Translations under genes and position numbers: made by a program
Assembly: GCA_959601025.1 (NCBI GenBank)
Contig: CAUGOD010000068.1
Coordinates: 1 to 5,304 of the forward strand
Direction: 5' to 3'
Source: an uncultured Oscillospiraceae bacterium
GTDB lineage: Bacteria > Bacillota > Clostridia > Oscillospirales > Acutalibacteraceae
Length of the DNA: 5,304 nt
Shown here: positions 1-5,289 of the stretch, one piece after another
Layout: every line of letters begins with the position of its first letter
How positions within the stretch are numbered: position 1 is the first letter of the stretch
The notes under the pieces: model-generated
Seen by the model: only the letters and a program-made list of their open reading frames with translations
What the model was told of the DNA's origin: nothing
Databases searched by the model: none

Positions 1-8
1 TTTATTGC

Positions 9-27
9 CCCCCAGTTGAACTGGGGG
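9..27. repeat. Perfect palindromic hairpin, CCCCC...GGGGG type
   Basis: CCCCCAGT and ACTGGGGG form a perfect 8-bp stem around a TGA loop. On the + strand it is followed by the U-rich TTCTATTTTG, so it could act as a weak terminator for a + strand gene lying left of the window. On the minus strand the following bases (GCAATAAA) are not a T-tract. The geometry (8-bp stem, 3-base loop, five outer C-G pairs) is the same as in the hairpin at 5259-5277, so a dispersed palindromic repeat is the alternative reading. The structure is seen directly; its function is inferred. Confidence 0.5.
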
Positions 28-50
28 TTCTATTTTGCCTGCTCGGCGAC

Positions 51-93
51 AAAAGGGCAGAGAGAAAAGCATAACTTTTCTCTCTGCCTTTTT
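51..93. terminator. Strong bidirectional intrinsic terminator
   Basis: GGCAGAGAGAAAAG (56-69) and CTTTTCTCTCTGCC (75-88) form a perfect 14-bp stem around the loop CATAA. Flanking A-runs (51-54) and T-runs (89-93) supply a U-tract in both directions: TTTTT on the + strand, and TTTT after one C on the minus strand. It lies 54 bases beyond the stop codon of the membrane protein gene at 147 and so ends the minus-strand pseudokinase/membrane-protein unit. It can also stop convergent transcription entering from the left. Confidence 0.9.
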
Positions 94-146
94 ATACGAT
101 CAATTCCCTCCGCATTCGCCCCGGACATCCCCGGCTTCTGGCCGCT

Positions 147-965
147 TTACTTGTTTTTCGGGTCCTTGCGGCGGCGAAGGAATCGCGGCTCATGGGTGTA
201 AACGGAGATATATTTTCGGATGGAGAACAGGCCGACCAGGCCGAACGCTACGCCCAGGCCGAGGCTTCCAAAGAACTGCGCCGGTCCTGCCTCGATGATA
301 TATTCGCCCATTGCCCGGACCGCCTCTCCCACGGTCGCATATTCACCGCTGAACCAGAAGCTGGTAAAAAGCGGCACGAATTCTGCGCCAAACAGGGAAA
401 CAAGTGAAAAGAACAGCACGCATACCGTGGCGAAGGTAGTATGATGCGCGCCTTTGAAAAGACGGTATCCAAAAAAGGACGCTGCGCTGATCAGGCCGCC
501 CAACCAGACCGAAAACCATCCGCCGTTCACGAGGAGCCAGGGGATGGCGCCGACCAGCGCGCCCAGGAACGCGCCCGCCGCACCGCGGAGATACACGTAA
601 AAGGGCTCCCCATAGCGTTCAAACTTTTCGTCATGCGTCGCCCCAACGTCCTTCAGCGCCTCAGCAGCGGCCGCCTCCAGAAAAGCTGTAAAGCGCTCGC
701 CTGTCATTGTTTCTGCTTCCGGGAGAATCAACAGGATACCGAAGCGATAAGGCTCCACAGAGACCCCTGGATATTTCGTAGTCAACCGTTTTTCCATTTG
801 AGGAAGCTGCTTTTCCGGAATGCTCACCGACATTTCCAGACGAAATCCTTCCCTAAACTCCGCCCGAAAGGCAATTCCATTCACCACGCCGGAAATTGTT
901 CCGTTTTCATCGCTGCAGCGGTATCCTTTGGCCGCACCGGCCGCCCTGAGCTCTTCCGTCAGCAT
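147..965 (-). CDS. Putative four-helix membrane protein with N-terminal cytosolic domain
   Basis: A 272-residue protein of unknown function. Residues 1-125 are soluble and mixed in character, with no motif I recognise. Four hydrophobic segments follow: about 128-146 (GAFLGALVGAIPWLLV), 150-170, 177-198 and 228-248. The last is followed by a basic tail (RFLRRRKDPKNK), which suggests a cytoplasmic C-terminus. The GALxGAIPWxxV...GW...GYxLFKG pattern resembles uncharacterised Firmicutes membrane proteins I recall, none with a known role. The ATG at 965 is chosen because GGAGG at 974-978 sits 8 bases upstream. An in-frame ATG at 986 overlaps the preceding stop as ATGA but has a poorer binding site; it would give 279 residues. 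The gene lies 17 bases after the pseudokinase-like gene, so the two are very probably co-transcribed, and a terminator follows at 51-93. Shared function with its neighbour is inference. Confidence 0.85.
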   Translation of the reverse strand: MLTEELRAAGAAKGYRCSDENGTISGVVNGIAFRAEFREGFRLEMSVSIPEKQLPQMEKRLTTKYPGVSVEPYRFGILLILPEAETMTGERFTAFLEAAAAEALKDVGATHDEKFERYGEPFYVYLRGAAGAFLGALVGAIPWLLVNGGWFSVWLGGLISAASFFGYRLFKGAHHTTFATVCVLFFSLVSLFGAEFVPLFTSFWFSGEYATVGEAVRAMGEYIIEAGPAQFFGSLGLGVAFGLVGLFSIRKYISVYTHEPRFLRRRKDPKNK

Positions 966-973
966 TTCCGTTT

Positions 974-978
974 CCTCC
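974..978 (-). promoter_or_regulatory. Ribosome binding site that decides the membrane-protein start
   Basis: On the minus strand this reads GGAGG, 8 bases before the ATG at 965 and just past the upstream gene's stop (983-985). It favours 965 over the longer starts at 986 and 1061. Confidence 0.7.
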
Positions 979-982
979 GGTT

Positions 983-1771
983 TCATTTTTCCGTATTTTC
1001 TTCCTGCGGAGGTTCGATCTCCACAGCCTCCTTTAATTCGCGGCGGTGAGCGGCGACCCATTGCTGGCCGGCGGTCACCAGACGGCGCATTTTCAAAACA
1101 TCGCCGTTATGTTCTTCCGTAAACATCACGACGCCTTCTATCCGTGCGCTCAGACGGCCGCCAAAATCCCGGCCAATCTCCCACCGGAGCTTCCGGTCGT
1201 CTCCGGCATAAGCGTCCAGTCCCTCCCGAATATCCCGCAAAATTTCCTGACTGCGCTCCTCTTCAGCGCTTTCTGCTTCCCCGTCCTCAAAAAATTCGCC
1301 GCCCCTCGCGCTGCCGCCGATGCCAAGCCATGTCCAGCAAACAAAAACGATATCTTCCCAGCGGTAACCCGGGTCGCAGGAATCCCACGCGGTAATCGCG
1401 CAGGGCAGACTGCCCAGATATCCGCACGGCGGATTAAACAGGACGCTCTCCGGAGACAGATTGTGATGGCAGATTACCCGGTCATCCCCGGAAATCGACC
1501 GGGACGCGTCGTGCATACGGCGAAGCATTTTCATGAAATGCAGATACTGTTTCTTCGTTACCCGGTCGTTTTCCTTCGCCGGCTTTCCCAGAGGAATAGC
1601 GTAGCAGGCCTGCCCTTCTTCATCCAGGCCCAAAAATTCGGGACAGTCGGTAAAGCCGTTTTTCCACAGTCCGGTCAACACCTTCCATTCCAAGGAACGG
1701 TCGGGCTTGCGAATCACGGAACGCCCGTCCGGCGTATGATCGGGAATGTGTAACCTGTTCATAAGCATCAT
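983..1771 (-). CDS. APH/choline-kinase-fold phosphotransferase homologue, predicted catalytically dead
   Basis: A 262-residue protein related to the aminoglycoside phosphotransferase (APH) superfamily. Family landmarks run in order: an N-lobe strand with VIRKP at 19-23, then PEFLGLDEEG at 44-53 (family: aPkFLGiDekG), the catalytic-loop region ICHHNLSPESVLF at 100-112 (family: vCHNDLaPxNxvf) and AWDSCDPGYRWEDI at 128-141 (family: IDFDdAaPGxRixDl), followed by CWTWLG (family: iWTFL). The key residues differ: catalytic Asp is Asn104, loop Asn is Ser109, and the metal-binding Asp of the IDFD motif is Ala128. Phosphotransfer is therefore unlikely, and a scaffold or ligand-sensing role is inferred. 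The frame is intact, so this is not a decayed gene. An acidic insert (about 158-173) is rich in Glu. The start at 1771 has GGGGAG 8 bases upstream; ATGs at 1768 and 1762 are alternatives. No resistance function should be inferred. Confidence 0.8.
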   Translation of the reverse strand: MMLMNRLHIPDHTPDGRSVIRKPDRSLEWKVLTGLWKNGFTDCPEFLGLDEEGQACYAIPLGKPAKENDRVTKKQYLHFMKMLRRMHDASRSISGDDRVICHHNLSPESVLFNPPCGYLGSLPCAITAWDSCDPGYRWEDIVFVCWTWLGIGGSARGGEFFEDGEAESAEEERSQEILRDIREGLDAYAGDDRKLRWEIGRDFGGRLSARIEGVVMFTEEHNGDVLKMRRLVTAGQQWVAAHRRELKEAVEIEPPQEENTEK

Positions 1772-1813
1772 GGATCATGCTCCCCTTCCTTGTCAGGGAA
1801 AATTCTCACAGGT

Positions 1814-1851
1814 AAAAGCCGTCGTTCGGCCATGGCCCCACGACGGCTTTT
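1814..1851 (-). terminator. Intrinsic terminator after the zinc-ribbon gene
   Basis: AAAAGCCGTCG (1814-1824) and CGACGGCTTTT (1841-1851) are perfect 11-base inverted repeats around a 16-base loop that itself holds the palindrome GGCCATGGCC. On the minus strand the stem ends in CTTTT. It lies about 50 bases past the stop of the acidic zinc-ribbon gene and upstream of the pseudokinase-like gene, so it separates the two units. The A/T arms make it usable in both directions. The long loop and short T-run suggest moderate efficiency. Only about 40 bases remain between this hairpin and the next start codon, and I see no good promoter there. Confidence 0.75.
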
Positions 1852-1901
1852 GTCATACAAGGCGTTGGGCCGTCGAAGCGGACCATTCCGATTCACTTTT
1901 T

Positions 1902-2336
1902 TTACTGATCCTCTTCGCTGTCGCCATGGCAGCCGCATTCGCAGTCGCCGCAGTCCTCGATATCGAATTCCAGCTTTTCGCCGCAATTTGGGCATTCAAT
2001 CGAACCTTCGAGGAGGGTCTCCTCATCCACGCTGAACTCTTCCTCGCAATTCGGACAGGTGATGTCGTAGAAGTCTTCGTCGTCGCAGCAGCAGTCACAG
2101 TCGTCCTCGTCGTATTCCTCGTAGAAATCCGACTCCAGCGCATCGAGATCCTCGTCAATCGCATCGACCTGCTCGGTCAGCTCCTCGGTGTAATCCTCCA
2201 GGCTTTCCAGATCGGACGCCATATCGTCGAGCACATCGACAATCGCCTTCAGCAGTTTGCCTTCCTTGGTGGAATCATCCACGCCCAGGCCTTCGGCCAG
2301 CCCCTTCAGGTACGACACTTTTTCCATAACGGTCAT
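1902..2336 (-). CDS. CD1247-type acidic zinc-ribbon protein with extra cysteine clusters
   Basis: A 144-residue, strongly acidic protein (53 Asp/Glu against 6 Lys/Arg). Residues 1-70 match the CD1247 N-terminal domain as I recall it from Clostridia: KVSYLKGLAEGLGVDDSTKE, then a Leu/Ile-spaced, Asp/Glu-rich helix ending ALESDFYEEYDEDD, probably a coiled coil. Residues 94-118 hold two CPNC knuckles (94/97 and 115/118) that would bind one zinc as a ribbon. Unusually, four more cysteines come before the ribbon (80, 82, 83, 84) and four after it (129, 132, 134, 136, then His137). The ATG at 2336 is chosen because AGGAGG lies 8 bases upstream and the family begins near there; the open frame back to 2408 is low-complexity extension. 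The gene follows efp by 152 bases and may be read through from the efp promoter. Molecular function is unknown; a cytosolic metal-binding or interaction role is inferred. Confidence 0.88.
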   Translation of the reverse strand: MTVMEKVSYLKGLAEGLGVDDSTKEGKLLKAIVDVLDDMASDLESLEDYTEELTEQVDAIDEDLDALESDFYEEYDEDDCDCCCDDEDFYDITCPNCEEEFSVDEETLLEGSIECPNCGEKLEFDIEDCGDCECGCHGDSEEDQ

Positions 2337-2344
2337 GGTATAGT

Positions 2345-2350
2345 CCTCCT
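2345..2350 (-). promoter_or_regulatory. Ribosome binding site of the zinc-ribbon gene
   Basis: Reads AGGAGG on the minus strand, 8 bases before the ATG at 2336. A full consensus site, it fixes the start and excludes the upstream extension to 2408. Confidence 0.8.
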
Positions 2351-2359
2351 TTACAATAC

Positions 2360-2379
2360 GGCTCCGCCGGGACGGAGCC
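2360..2379 (-). other. Leader hairpin upstream of the zinc-ribbon gene
   Basis: GGCTCCG (2360-2366) and CGGAGCC (2373-2379) form a perfect 7-bp stem with a 6-base loop, 9 bases upstream of the AGGAGG site. No T-run follows on the minus strand, so it is not a classical terminator. A second GC-only self-complementary patch (CGGCC...GGCCG, 2389-2403) lies next to it. The rest of the efp/zinc-ribbon gap holds a weak stem near 2463-2483 and a possible TATAGC -10-like box near 2436-2441, neither convincing. A role in mRNA processing or stability is inference. Confidence 0.4.
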
Positions 2380-2488
2380 TGCGTTTGTCGGCCGGCCCGG
2401 CCGGTCAATGAAAGTATGCGCCGGTTGCACCTACGCTATACAGTTCCCCGAGCGCACGCAAAGGTCCTTTCACGAAAAGGCCCGCGGC

Positions 2489-3046
2489 TTACGCGCGTTC
2501 CATGTATTCGCCGGTACGGGTATCGATGCGGATCATTTCGCCTTCCTCGATAAAGAGCGGTACACGGATTTCCGCACCGGTCTCCAGCGTTGCGGGCTTG
2601 GTGGCGTTGGTTGCGGTATCGCCCTTGAAGCCGGGATCGGTGGCGGTTACCTGTAACTCCACGAAATTGGGGGGCTCCACGCCGAACACCTTGCCCTTAT
2701 AGGAAGCGATCTTGCAGACCATGTTCTCTTTCACGAATTTGAAATTGTCGGAGAGAACGTCCTTGTTGATCGGTACCAGCTCGTACGTCTCCGGGTCCAT
2801 GAAATAGTACAGGTCCCCATCGTTGTAGGAATATTCCATTTCCTTGCGCTCCACATACGCGGTCGGGAATTTATCGGTCGGGTTGAAAGTCTTTTCCACC
2901 ACCGAGCCGGCGATCACGTTGCGAATCTTGGTGCGGACGAACGCCGCGCCCTTGCCGGGCTTCACATGCTGGAATTCGATGATCTGATACACGTTCCCGT
3001 CCATTTCGAAGGTAACGCCGTTCCGGAAATCACCCGCAGAAACCAT
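2489..3046 (-). CDS. efp: Translation elongation factor P
   Basis: EF-P binds between the P and E sites of a stalled ribosome and helps peptide-bond formation at consecutive prolines. The 185 residues match the family length of about 185-190. Order: KOW-like N-terminal domain (about 1-63), OB domain (about 67-125), C-terminal OB-like domain (about 128-184). The tip loop reads KPGKGAAF with Lys32 as the residue that reaches the peptidyl-transferase centre; in Bacillus subtilis the equivalent lysine carries 5-aminopentanol. The EF-P signature runs from KGDTATNATKPAT (141-153) to RVPLF (161-165). No modification-enzyme gene (epmA/B, earP) lies in the window. The ATG at 3046 has GGAGG 8 bases upstream. 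A good sigma-A promoter lies 86 bases upstream, so efp can be transcribed apart from aroQ and the peptidase, matching its housekeeping role. The zinc-ribbon gene follows. Confidence 0.97.
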   Translation of the reverse strand: MVSAGDFRNGVTFEMDGNVYQIIEFQHVKPGKGAAFVRTKIRNVIAGSVVEKTFNPTDKFPTAYVERKEMEYSYNDGDLYYFMDPETYELVPINKDVLSDNFKFVKENMVCKIASYKGKVFGVEPPNFVELQVTATDPGFKGDTATNATKPATLETGAEIRVPLFIEEGEMIRIDTRTGEYMERA

Positions 3047-3118
3047 TTATACTACCTCCATTGAATAAAACTGTCCTGAGAGTCGCTTTTGCTGATTTTT
3101 CAGCGCTTTCGTGGCCAT
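3047..3118 (-). other. Possible 23-codon leader ORF ending against the efp start
   Basis: From an ATG at 3118 a frame of 23 codons runs to TAA at 3049-3047, directly abutting the efp ATG (TAAATG). The predicted peptide is basic, begins MATKALKNQQKRLSG and contains no proline. It has no Shine-Dalgarno site and begins only about 7 bases after the inferred transcription start, so any initiation would be nearly leaderless. The efp ribosome binding site lies within its last codons. A hairpin (gctgatttttcagc on the + strand, 3091-3104; 5-bp stem) falls inside it. A frame this short can easily occur by chance. Confidence 0.2.
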
Positions 3119-3131
3119 AGAGTTGTTTTCT

Positions 3132-3160
3132 ATTTTACCGTATAACGGCGCTTTTTTCAA
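3132..3160 (-). promoter_or_regulatory. Sigma-A promoter of efp
   Basis: On the minus strand a TTGAAA -35 box (3155-3160) and a TAAAAT -10 box (3132-3137) are separated by exactly 17 bases, each one mismatch from consensus (TTGACA and TATAAT). The predicted start is near 3125, giving a leader of about 80 bases. The promoter lies in the peptidase/efp gap and has no visible terminator before it, so read-through from the aroQ unit may add to efp transcription. Confidence 0.8.
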
Positions 3161-3177
3161 GACAAATTTTGCCGGCG

Positions 3178-4245
3178 TCAGAGAATATACAGCTCTTTCG
3201 GCGATTTAGTCAGATTTTCACAGCCTTCTCCGGTAATGCTTGCCATATCCTCTATGCGCACCCCGAAACGCCCCGGCAAATAGATTCCCGGTTCCACTGT
3301 AACCACCGTCCCCGCCTGCAGAATCTCGTCGCCGGCCCGCGGGGAAAGACGCGGTTCCTCGTGTATCTCGACCCCCACGCCGTGCCCCGTCGCATGGCCG
3401 AAGAAATCGCCGTAACCAGCCGCCTCGATGACCTCCCGGGCGGCGGCGTCCCCCGCCTTGCAGGGCAGGCCCGCCCTCAAAACGGACAGCGCGGCAAGCT
3501 GCGCTTTTAACACCGTATCGTATACCCGCCGCTGCTCCTCCGAACAGGAGCCGACCGCCACGGTGCGGGTCATATCCGAATGCCAGCCGTCTACCCTCGC
3601 GCCAAAATCCATGGTGACGAAATCGCCCGATTCGATTACCTTATCCCCCGGCACGCCGTGAGGCAGAGAGGAATTCGCCCCCGACACCACGATAAAGTCG
3701 AAGGCAACTCCCTCCGCCCCCTGCTTCCGGATCAGGAATTCCAGCTCCAGCGCGACCTCCCGTTCGGTACGGCCCGGGCGGATGAAGGGCAGGATATGCT
3801 CAAACCCGTAATCGGTCAGAGCCTGCGCCGCTTTGATTTTCGCCAGCTCCTCCGGCGTTTTGATCAGACGCCGTTCCCGCAGGAGGCCGTCCAGCACGCC
3901 GCCTCTCAGCTCTACATCCGGCAGCATAGCGGATAGACGGCGGAATTCCGCCATGCTCAGACCCTCGTCCTCCACAATCACCGTACGCAGACAAAGGCGC
4001 GCCGCCATCGCCGGCAGCGTCTCGGCCAGAGAGGAATACTCCACGCATTCCATTCCGCGCACGGTCCGCCGGGCCGCTTCGATATACCGGAAGTCCGTCA
4101 GGAACCAGGCCGCTTCCCGGGTAAACAGCACTACTCCGGCGCTGGAGGGGAAGCCGGTCAAATACCGGCGATTGTGTCCGCTGATCACCAGCGCGGCGTC
4201 CACGCCGGAGGGCAGCATCGCCGCCAGTTTTTCTATGGATTGCAT
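3178..4245 (-). CDS. M24 family Xaa-Pro dipeptidase/aminopeptidase (YqhT-like)
   Basis: A cytosolic dimetal peptidase that removes an N-terminal residue before proline or cleaves Xaa-Pro dipeptides. The 355 residues match YqhT-type enzymes (about 353). Residues 1-125 are the creatinase-like N-terminal domain (SGHNRRYLTGFPSSAGVVLF); residues 132-350 are the pita-bread catalytic domain. All five metal ligands are present: Asp213 (MDFG), Asp224 (HSDMTRT), His288 (ATGHGVG), Glu318 (VEPGIY) and Glu332 (RIEDM). The substrate-binding His196 (LPHG) and His295 (EIHEEP) are also there, so the enzyme should be active. The ATG at 4245 is preferred: AAAGGA lies 9 bases upstream and MQSIEKL aligns with family N-termini. 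A GTG at 4263 that overlaps the GNAT stop as GTGA would add six residues. In Bacillus subtilis the homologue yqhT also sits between the dehydroquinase gene and efp. Exact substrate preference cannot be read from sequence. Confidence 0.93.
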   Translation of the reverse strand: MQSIEKLAAMLPSGVDAALVISGHNRRYLTGFPSSAGVVLFTREAAWFLTDFRYIEAARRTVRGMECVEYSSLAETLPAMAARLCLRTVIVEDEGLSMAEFRRLSAMLPDVELRGGVLDGLLRERRLIKTPEELAKIKAAQALTDYGFEHILPFIRPGRTEREVALELEFLIRKQGAEGVAFDFIVVSGANSSLPHGVPGDKVIESGDFVTMDFGARVDGWHSDMTRTVAVGSCSEEQRRVYDTVLKAQLAALSVLRAGLPCKAGDAAAREVIEAAGYGDFFGHATGHGVGVEIHEEPRLSPRAGDEILQAGTVVTVEPGIYLPGRFGVRIEDMASITGEGCENLTKSPKELYIL

Positions 4246-4259
4246 ATCGCTCTGTCCTT

Positions 4260-4727
4260 TCACAACGATTCGTCCCCGGCATCGCTCAGCGGACGATGAA
4301 GCATCCGCATCCGGCCGCAGCGATAAAAACCCGCTCTTTCATAAAAACGGTGCGCGTTTTCCGTTTCCAGCGTGCCGGTGCGGCCCCGCAGCCCCGGCGT
4401 TTCCGTTACCGCCTGTACCAGCCGCGTACCCAGTCCCCGGCCGCGCCACTCCTCCGCGATCACCACGTCGCAGAGATGGTAGGTTCCCGCGCTGTCGACC
4501 AGTGCGCGGGCAAAGCCTACCTGCATCCCTCCGCCCTGCCGGAAGTCTCCACCCGGTCGGATGGGAAGGAACACGCCGAAGCACAGCGACTCCGCCAGCT
4601 CCCGCCGGATTTGTTCCAGCGGTCTTCCCCTGCCCCAGGGAACGGAATGCAGCAGGGCGGCGACCCGGTCCTCCTGCATCGCGTCCCGTCCGGCGCGGAT
4701 GACCGCGCGAAGCGTCGGTGTTTCCAT
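4260..4727 (-). CDS. GNAT family N-acetyltransferase
   Basis: A 155-residue single-domain acetyl-CoA-dependent acetyltransferase. Motif A is clear: DVVIAEEWRGRGLGTRLV at 87-104, with the pyrophosphate-binding R/Q-x-x-G-x-G as R95-G-R-G-L-G100. The preceding strand VGFARALVDSAGTYHL (70-85) and the later ENAHRFYERAGF (123-134) complete the fold. The substrate is unknown: neither the acceptor-binding N-terminal part (1-60) nor the neighbours identify it. The ATG at 4727 lies 3 bases after the aroQ stop; the binding site is weak (GGGA), so initiation probably depends on coupling to aroQ translation. It sits between aroQ and the peptidase, which are adjacent in Bacillus, so it looks like an insertion into a conserved cluster rather than a core member. 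Arg/Gly-rich stretches (31-42, 56-67) suggest GC-driven composition. Confidence 0.9.
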   Translation of the reverse strand: METPTLRAVIRAGRDAMQEDRVAALLHSVPWGRGRPLEQIRRELAESLCFGVFLPIRPGGDFRQGGGMQVGFARALVDSAGTYHLCDVVIAEEWRGRGLGTRLVQAVTETPGLRGRTGTLETENAHRFYERAGFYRCGRMRMLHRPLSDAGDESL

Positions 4728-4730
4728 GGT

Positions 4731-5180
4731 TCAGTCCCGCTCCGCTTCGGCAAACGCTTCCAGCGCCAGCAGATAGCTGACCGGTCCAAAGCCGGAAATC
4801 TGCCCGCGGCAGACCGGAGCGATCACCGATGTATGGCGGAATTCCTCCCGCGCATGGATATTGGAAAGATGCACCTCGATCACCGGCAGACGGATCGCGG
4901 CGATCGCGTCCCGGATCGCATAGCTGTAGTGGGTATACGCCCCTGCGTTCAGGATCACGCCGTCGTACACGCCGATGCAGGCATGCAGGCGGTCGATCAG
5001 CCCTCCCTCGCTGTTGGACTGATCAAAGTCCACCGCGATCCCGTATTTCTCCGCCCGGCGGCGGATACGCGCGCAGATTTCCTCATAGCTGTCCGAACCG
5101 TAAACACCCGGTTCCCGCATCCCCAACAGGTTGAGGTTGGGACCGTTCAGCACCAGTATCTTTTTTTTGCTCATCGCCAT
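4731..5180 (-). CDS. aroQ: Type II 3-dehydroquinate dehydratase
   Basis: Catalyses the third step of the shikimate pathway, dehydrating 3-dehydroquinate to 3-dehydroshikimate; type II enzymes are cytosolic dodecamers. The 149 residues match the family. Motifs: KILVLNGPNLNLLG (7-20), MREPGVYG (21-28) with catalytic Tyr27 and loop Arg22, NSEGGLIDRLH (56-66), LNAGAYTHYSYAIRDA (77-92) with Asn78 and His84, EVHLSNIHAREEFRHTS (102-118) with His104 and Arg115, and ISGFG (128-132). All expected catalytic residues are present. The ATG at 5180 is chosen because AAGGAG lies 5 bases upstream. An ATG at 5174 (11 bases from that site) is equally close to family N-termini, while the GTG at 5186 overlaps the binding site and is unlikely. 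It is the first gene of a unit with a GNAT gene and the peptidase. Confidence 0.96.
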   Translation of the reverse strand: MAMSKKKILVLNGPNLNLLGMREPGVYGSDSYEEICARIRRRAEKYGIAVDFDQSNSEGGLIDRLHACIGVYDGVILNAGAYTHYSYAIRDAIAAIRLPVIEVHLSNIHAREEFRHTSVIAPVCRGQISGFGPVSYLLALEAFAEAERD

Positions 5181-5185
5181 GACCA

Positions 5186-5191
5186 CTCCTT
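5186..5191 (-). promoter_or_regulatory. Ribosome binding site of aroQ
   Basis: AAGGAG on the minus strand, 5 bases before the ATG at 5180 and 11 before the ATG at 5174. It overlaps the GTG at 5186 and so rules that longer start out. Confidence 0.65.
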
Positions 5192-5214
5192 GCGTCGGAA
5201 ATCATTCTGTTGGC

Positions 5215-5220
5215 ATTATA
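5215..5220 (-). promoter_or_regulatory. Consensus -10 box upstream of aroQ
   Basis: A perfect TATAAT on the minus strand, 34 bases upstream of the aroQ ATG at 5180. At the 17-base position the -35 hexamer is poor (TGGCTT). A T-run (CTTTTTCTTC) lies upstream. Probably the promoter of the aroQ-GNAT-peptidase unit, with the weak -35 leaving room for an activator or low expression. Confidence 0.6.
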
Positions 5221-5258
5221 CACCGGACGCGAAGAAAAAGCCACCCCATAATAATGAT

Positions 5259-5277
5259 CCCCCGGCAAAGCCGGGGG
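5259..5277. repeat. Perfect palindromic hairpin, CCCCCGGC-AAA-GCCGGGGG
   Basis: CCCCCGGC and GCCGGGGG form a perfect 8-bp stem with an AAA loop (TTT on the minus strand). It lies between aroQ and whatever gene precedes it to the right. Downstream on the minus strand comes ATCATTATTAT, which is AT-rich but not a U-run, so it is at best a weak terminator. Its architecture matches the hairpin at 9-27, suggesting a dispersed palindromic (REP-like) unit. Confidence 0.55.
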
Positions 5278-5289
5278 TATTTCATGTGC

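Noticed and set aside
966..1061. N-terminal extension of the membrane protein to 1061
   Set aside because: The added residues are Arg/Gly-rich, overlap the end of the preceding gene, and lack the strong GGAGG site that serves the ATG at 965.
441..1753. Two + strand open frames (441-1049 and 1046-1753)
   Set aside because: Both are antisense shadows of the membrane protein and pseudokinase genes, with Arg/Pro-rich, motif-free translations.
2337..2408. N-terminal extension of the zinc-ribbon protein to 2408
   Set aside because: The extension would translate the leader hairpin and the AGGAGG ribosome binding site; the consensus site points to 2336.
1746..2411. A 221-codon open frame on the + strand with a very hydrophobic, membrane-protein-like translation
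   Set aside because: It lies antisense to the Asp/Glu-rich zinc-ribbon gene. GAC/GAA codons read backwards give Val/Phe codons, so the hydrophobicity is an artefact. It has no good ribosome binding site and runs through the terminator at 1814-1851.
2463..2483. Possible terminator just after efp
   Set aside because: The stem is short with a mismatch (CCTTT/AAAGG plus two outer pairs) and no real T-run follows on the minus strand, so read-through into the zinc-ribbon gene is more likely.
3833..4702. A 289-codon + strand open frame
   Set aside because: It spans the peptidase and GNAT genes in antisense, is rich in Arg/Pro/Ser from GC-rich complement codons, and matches no family.
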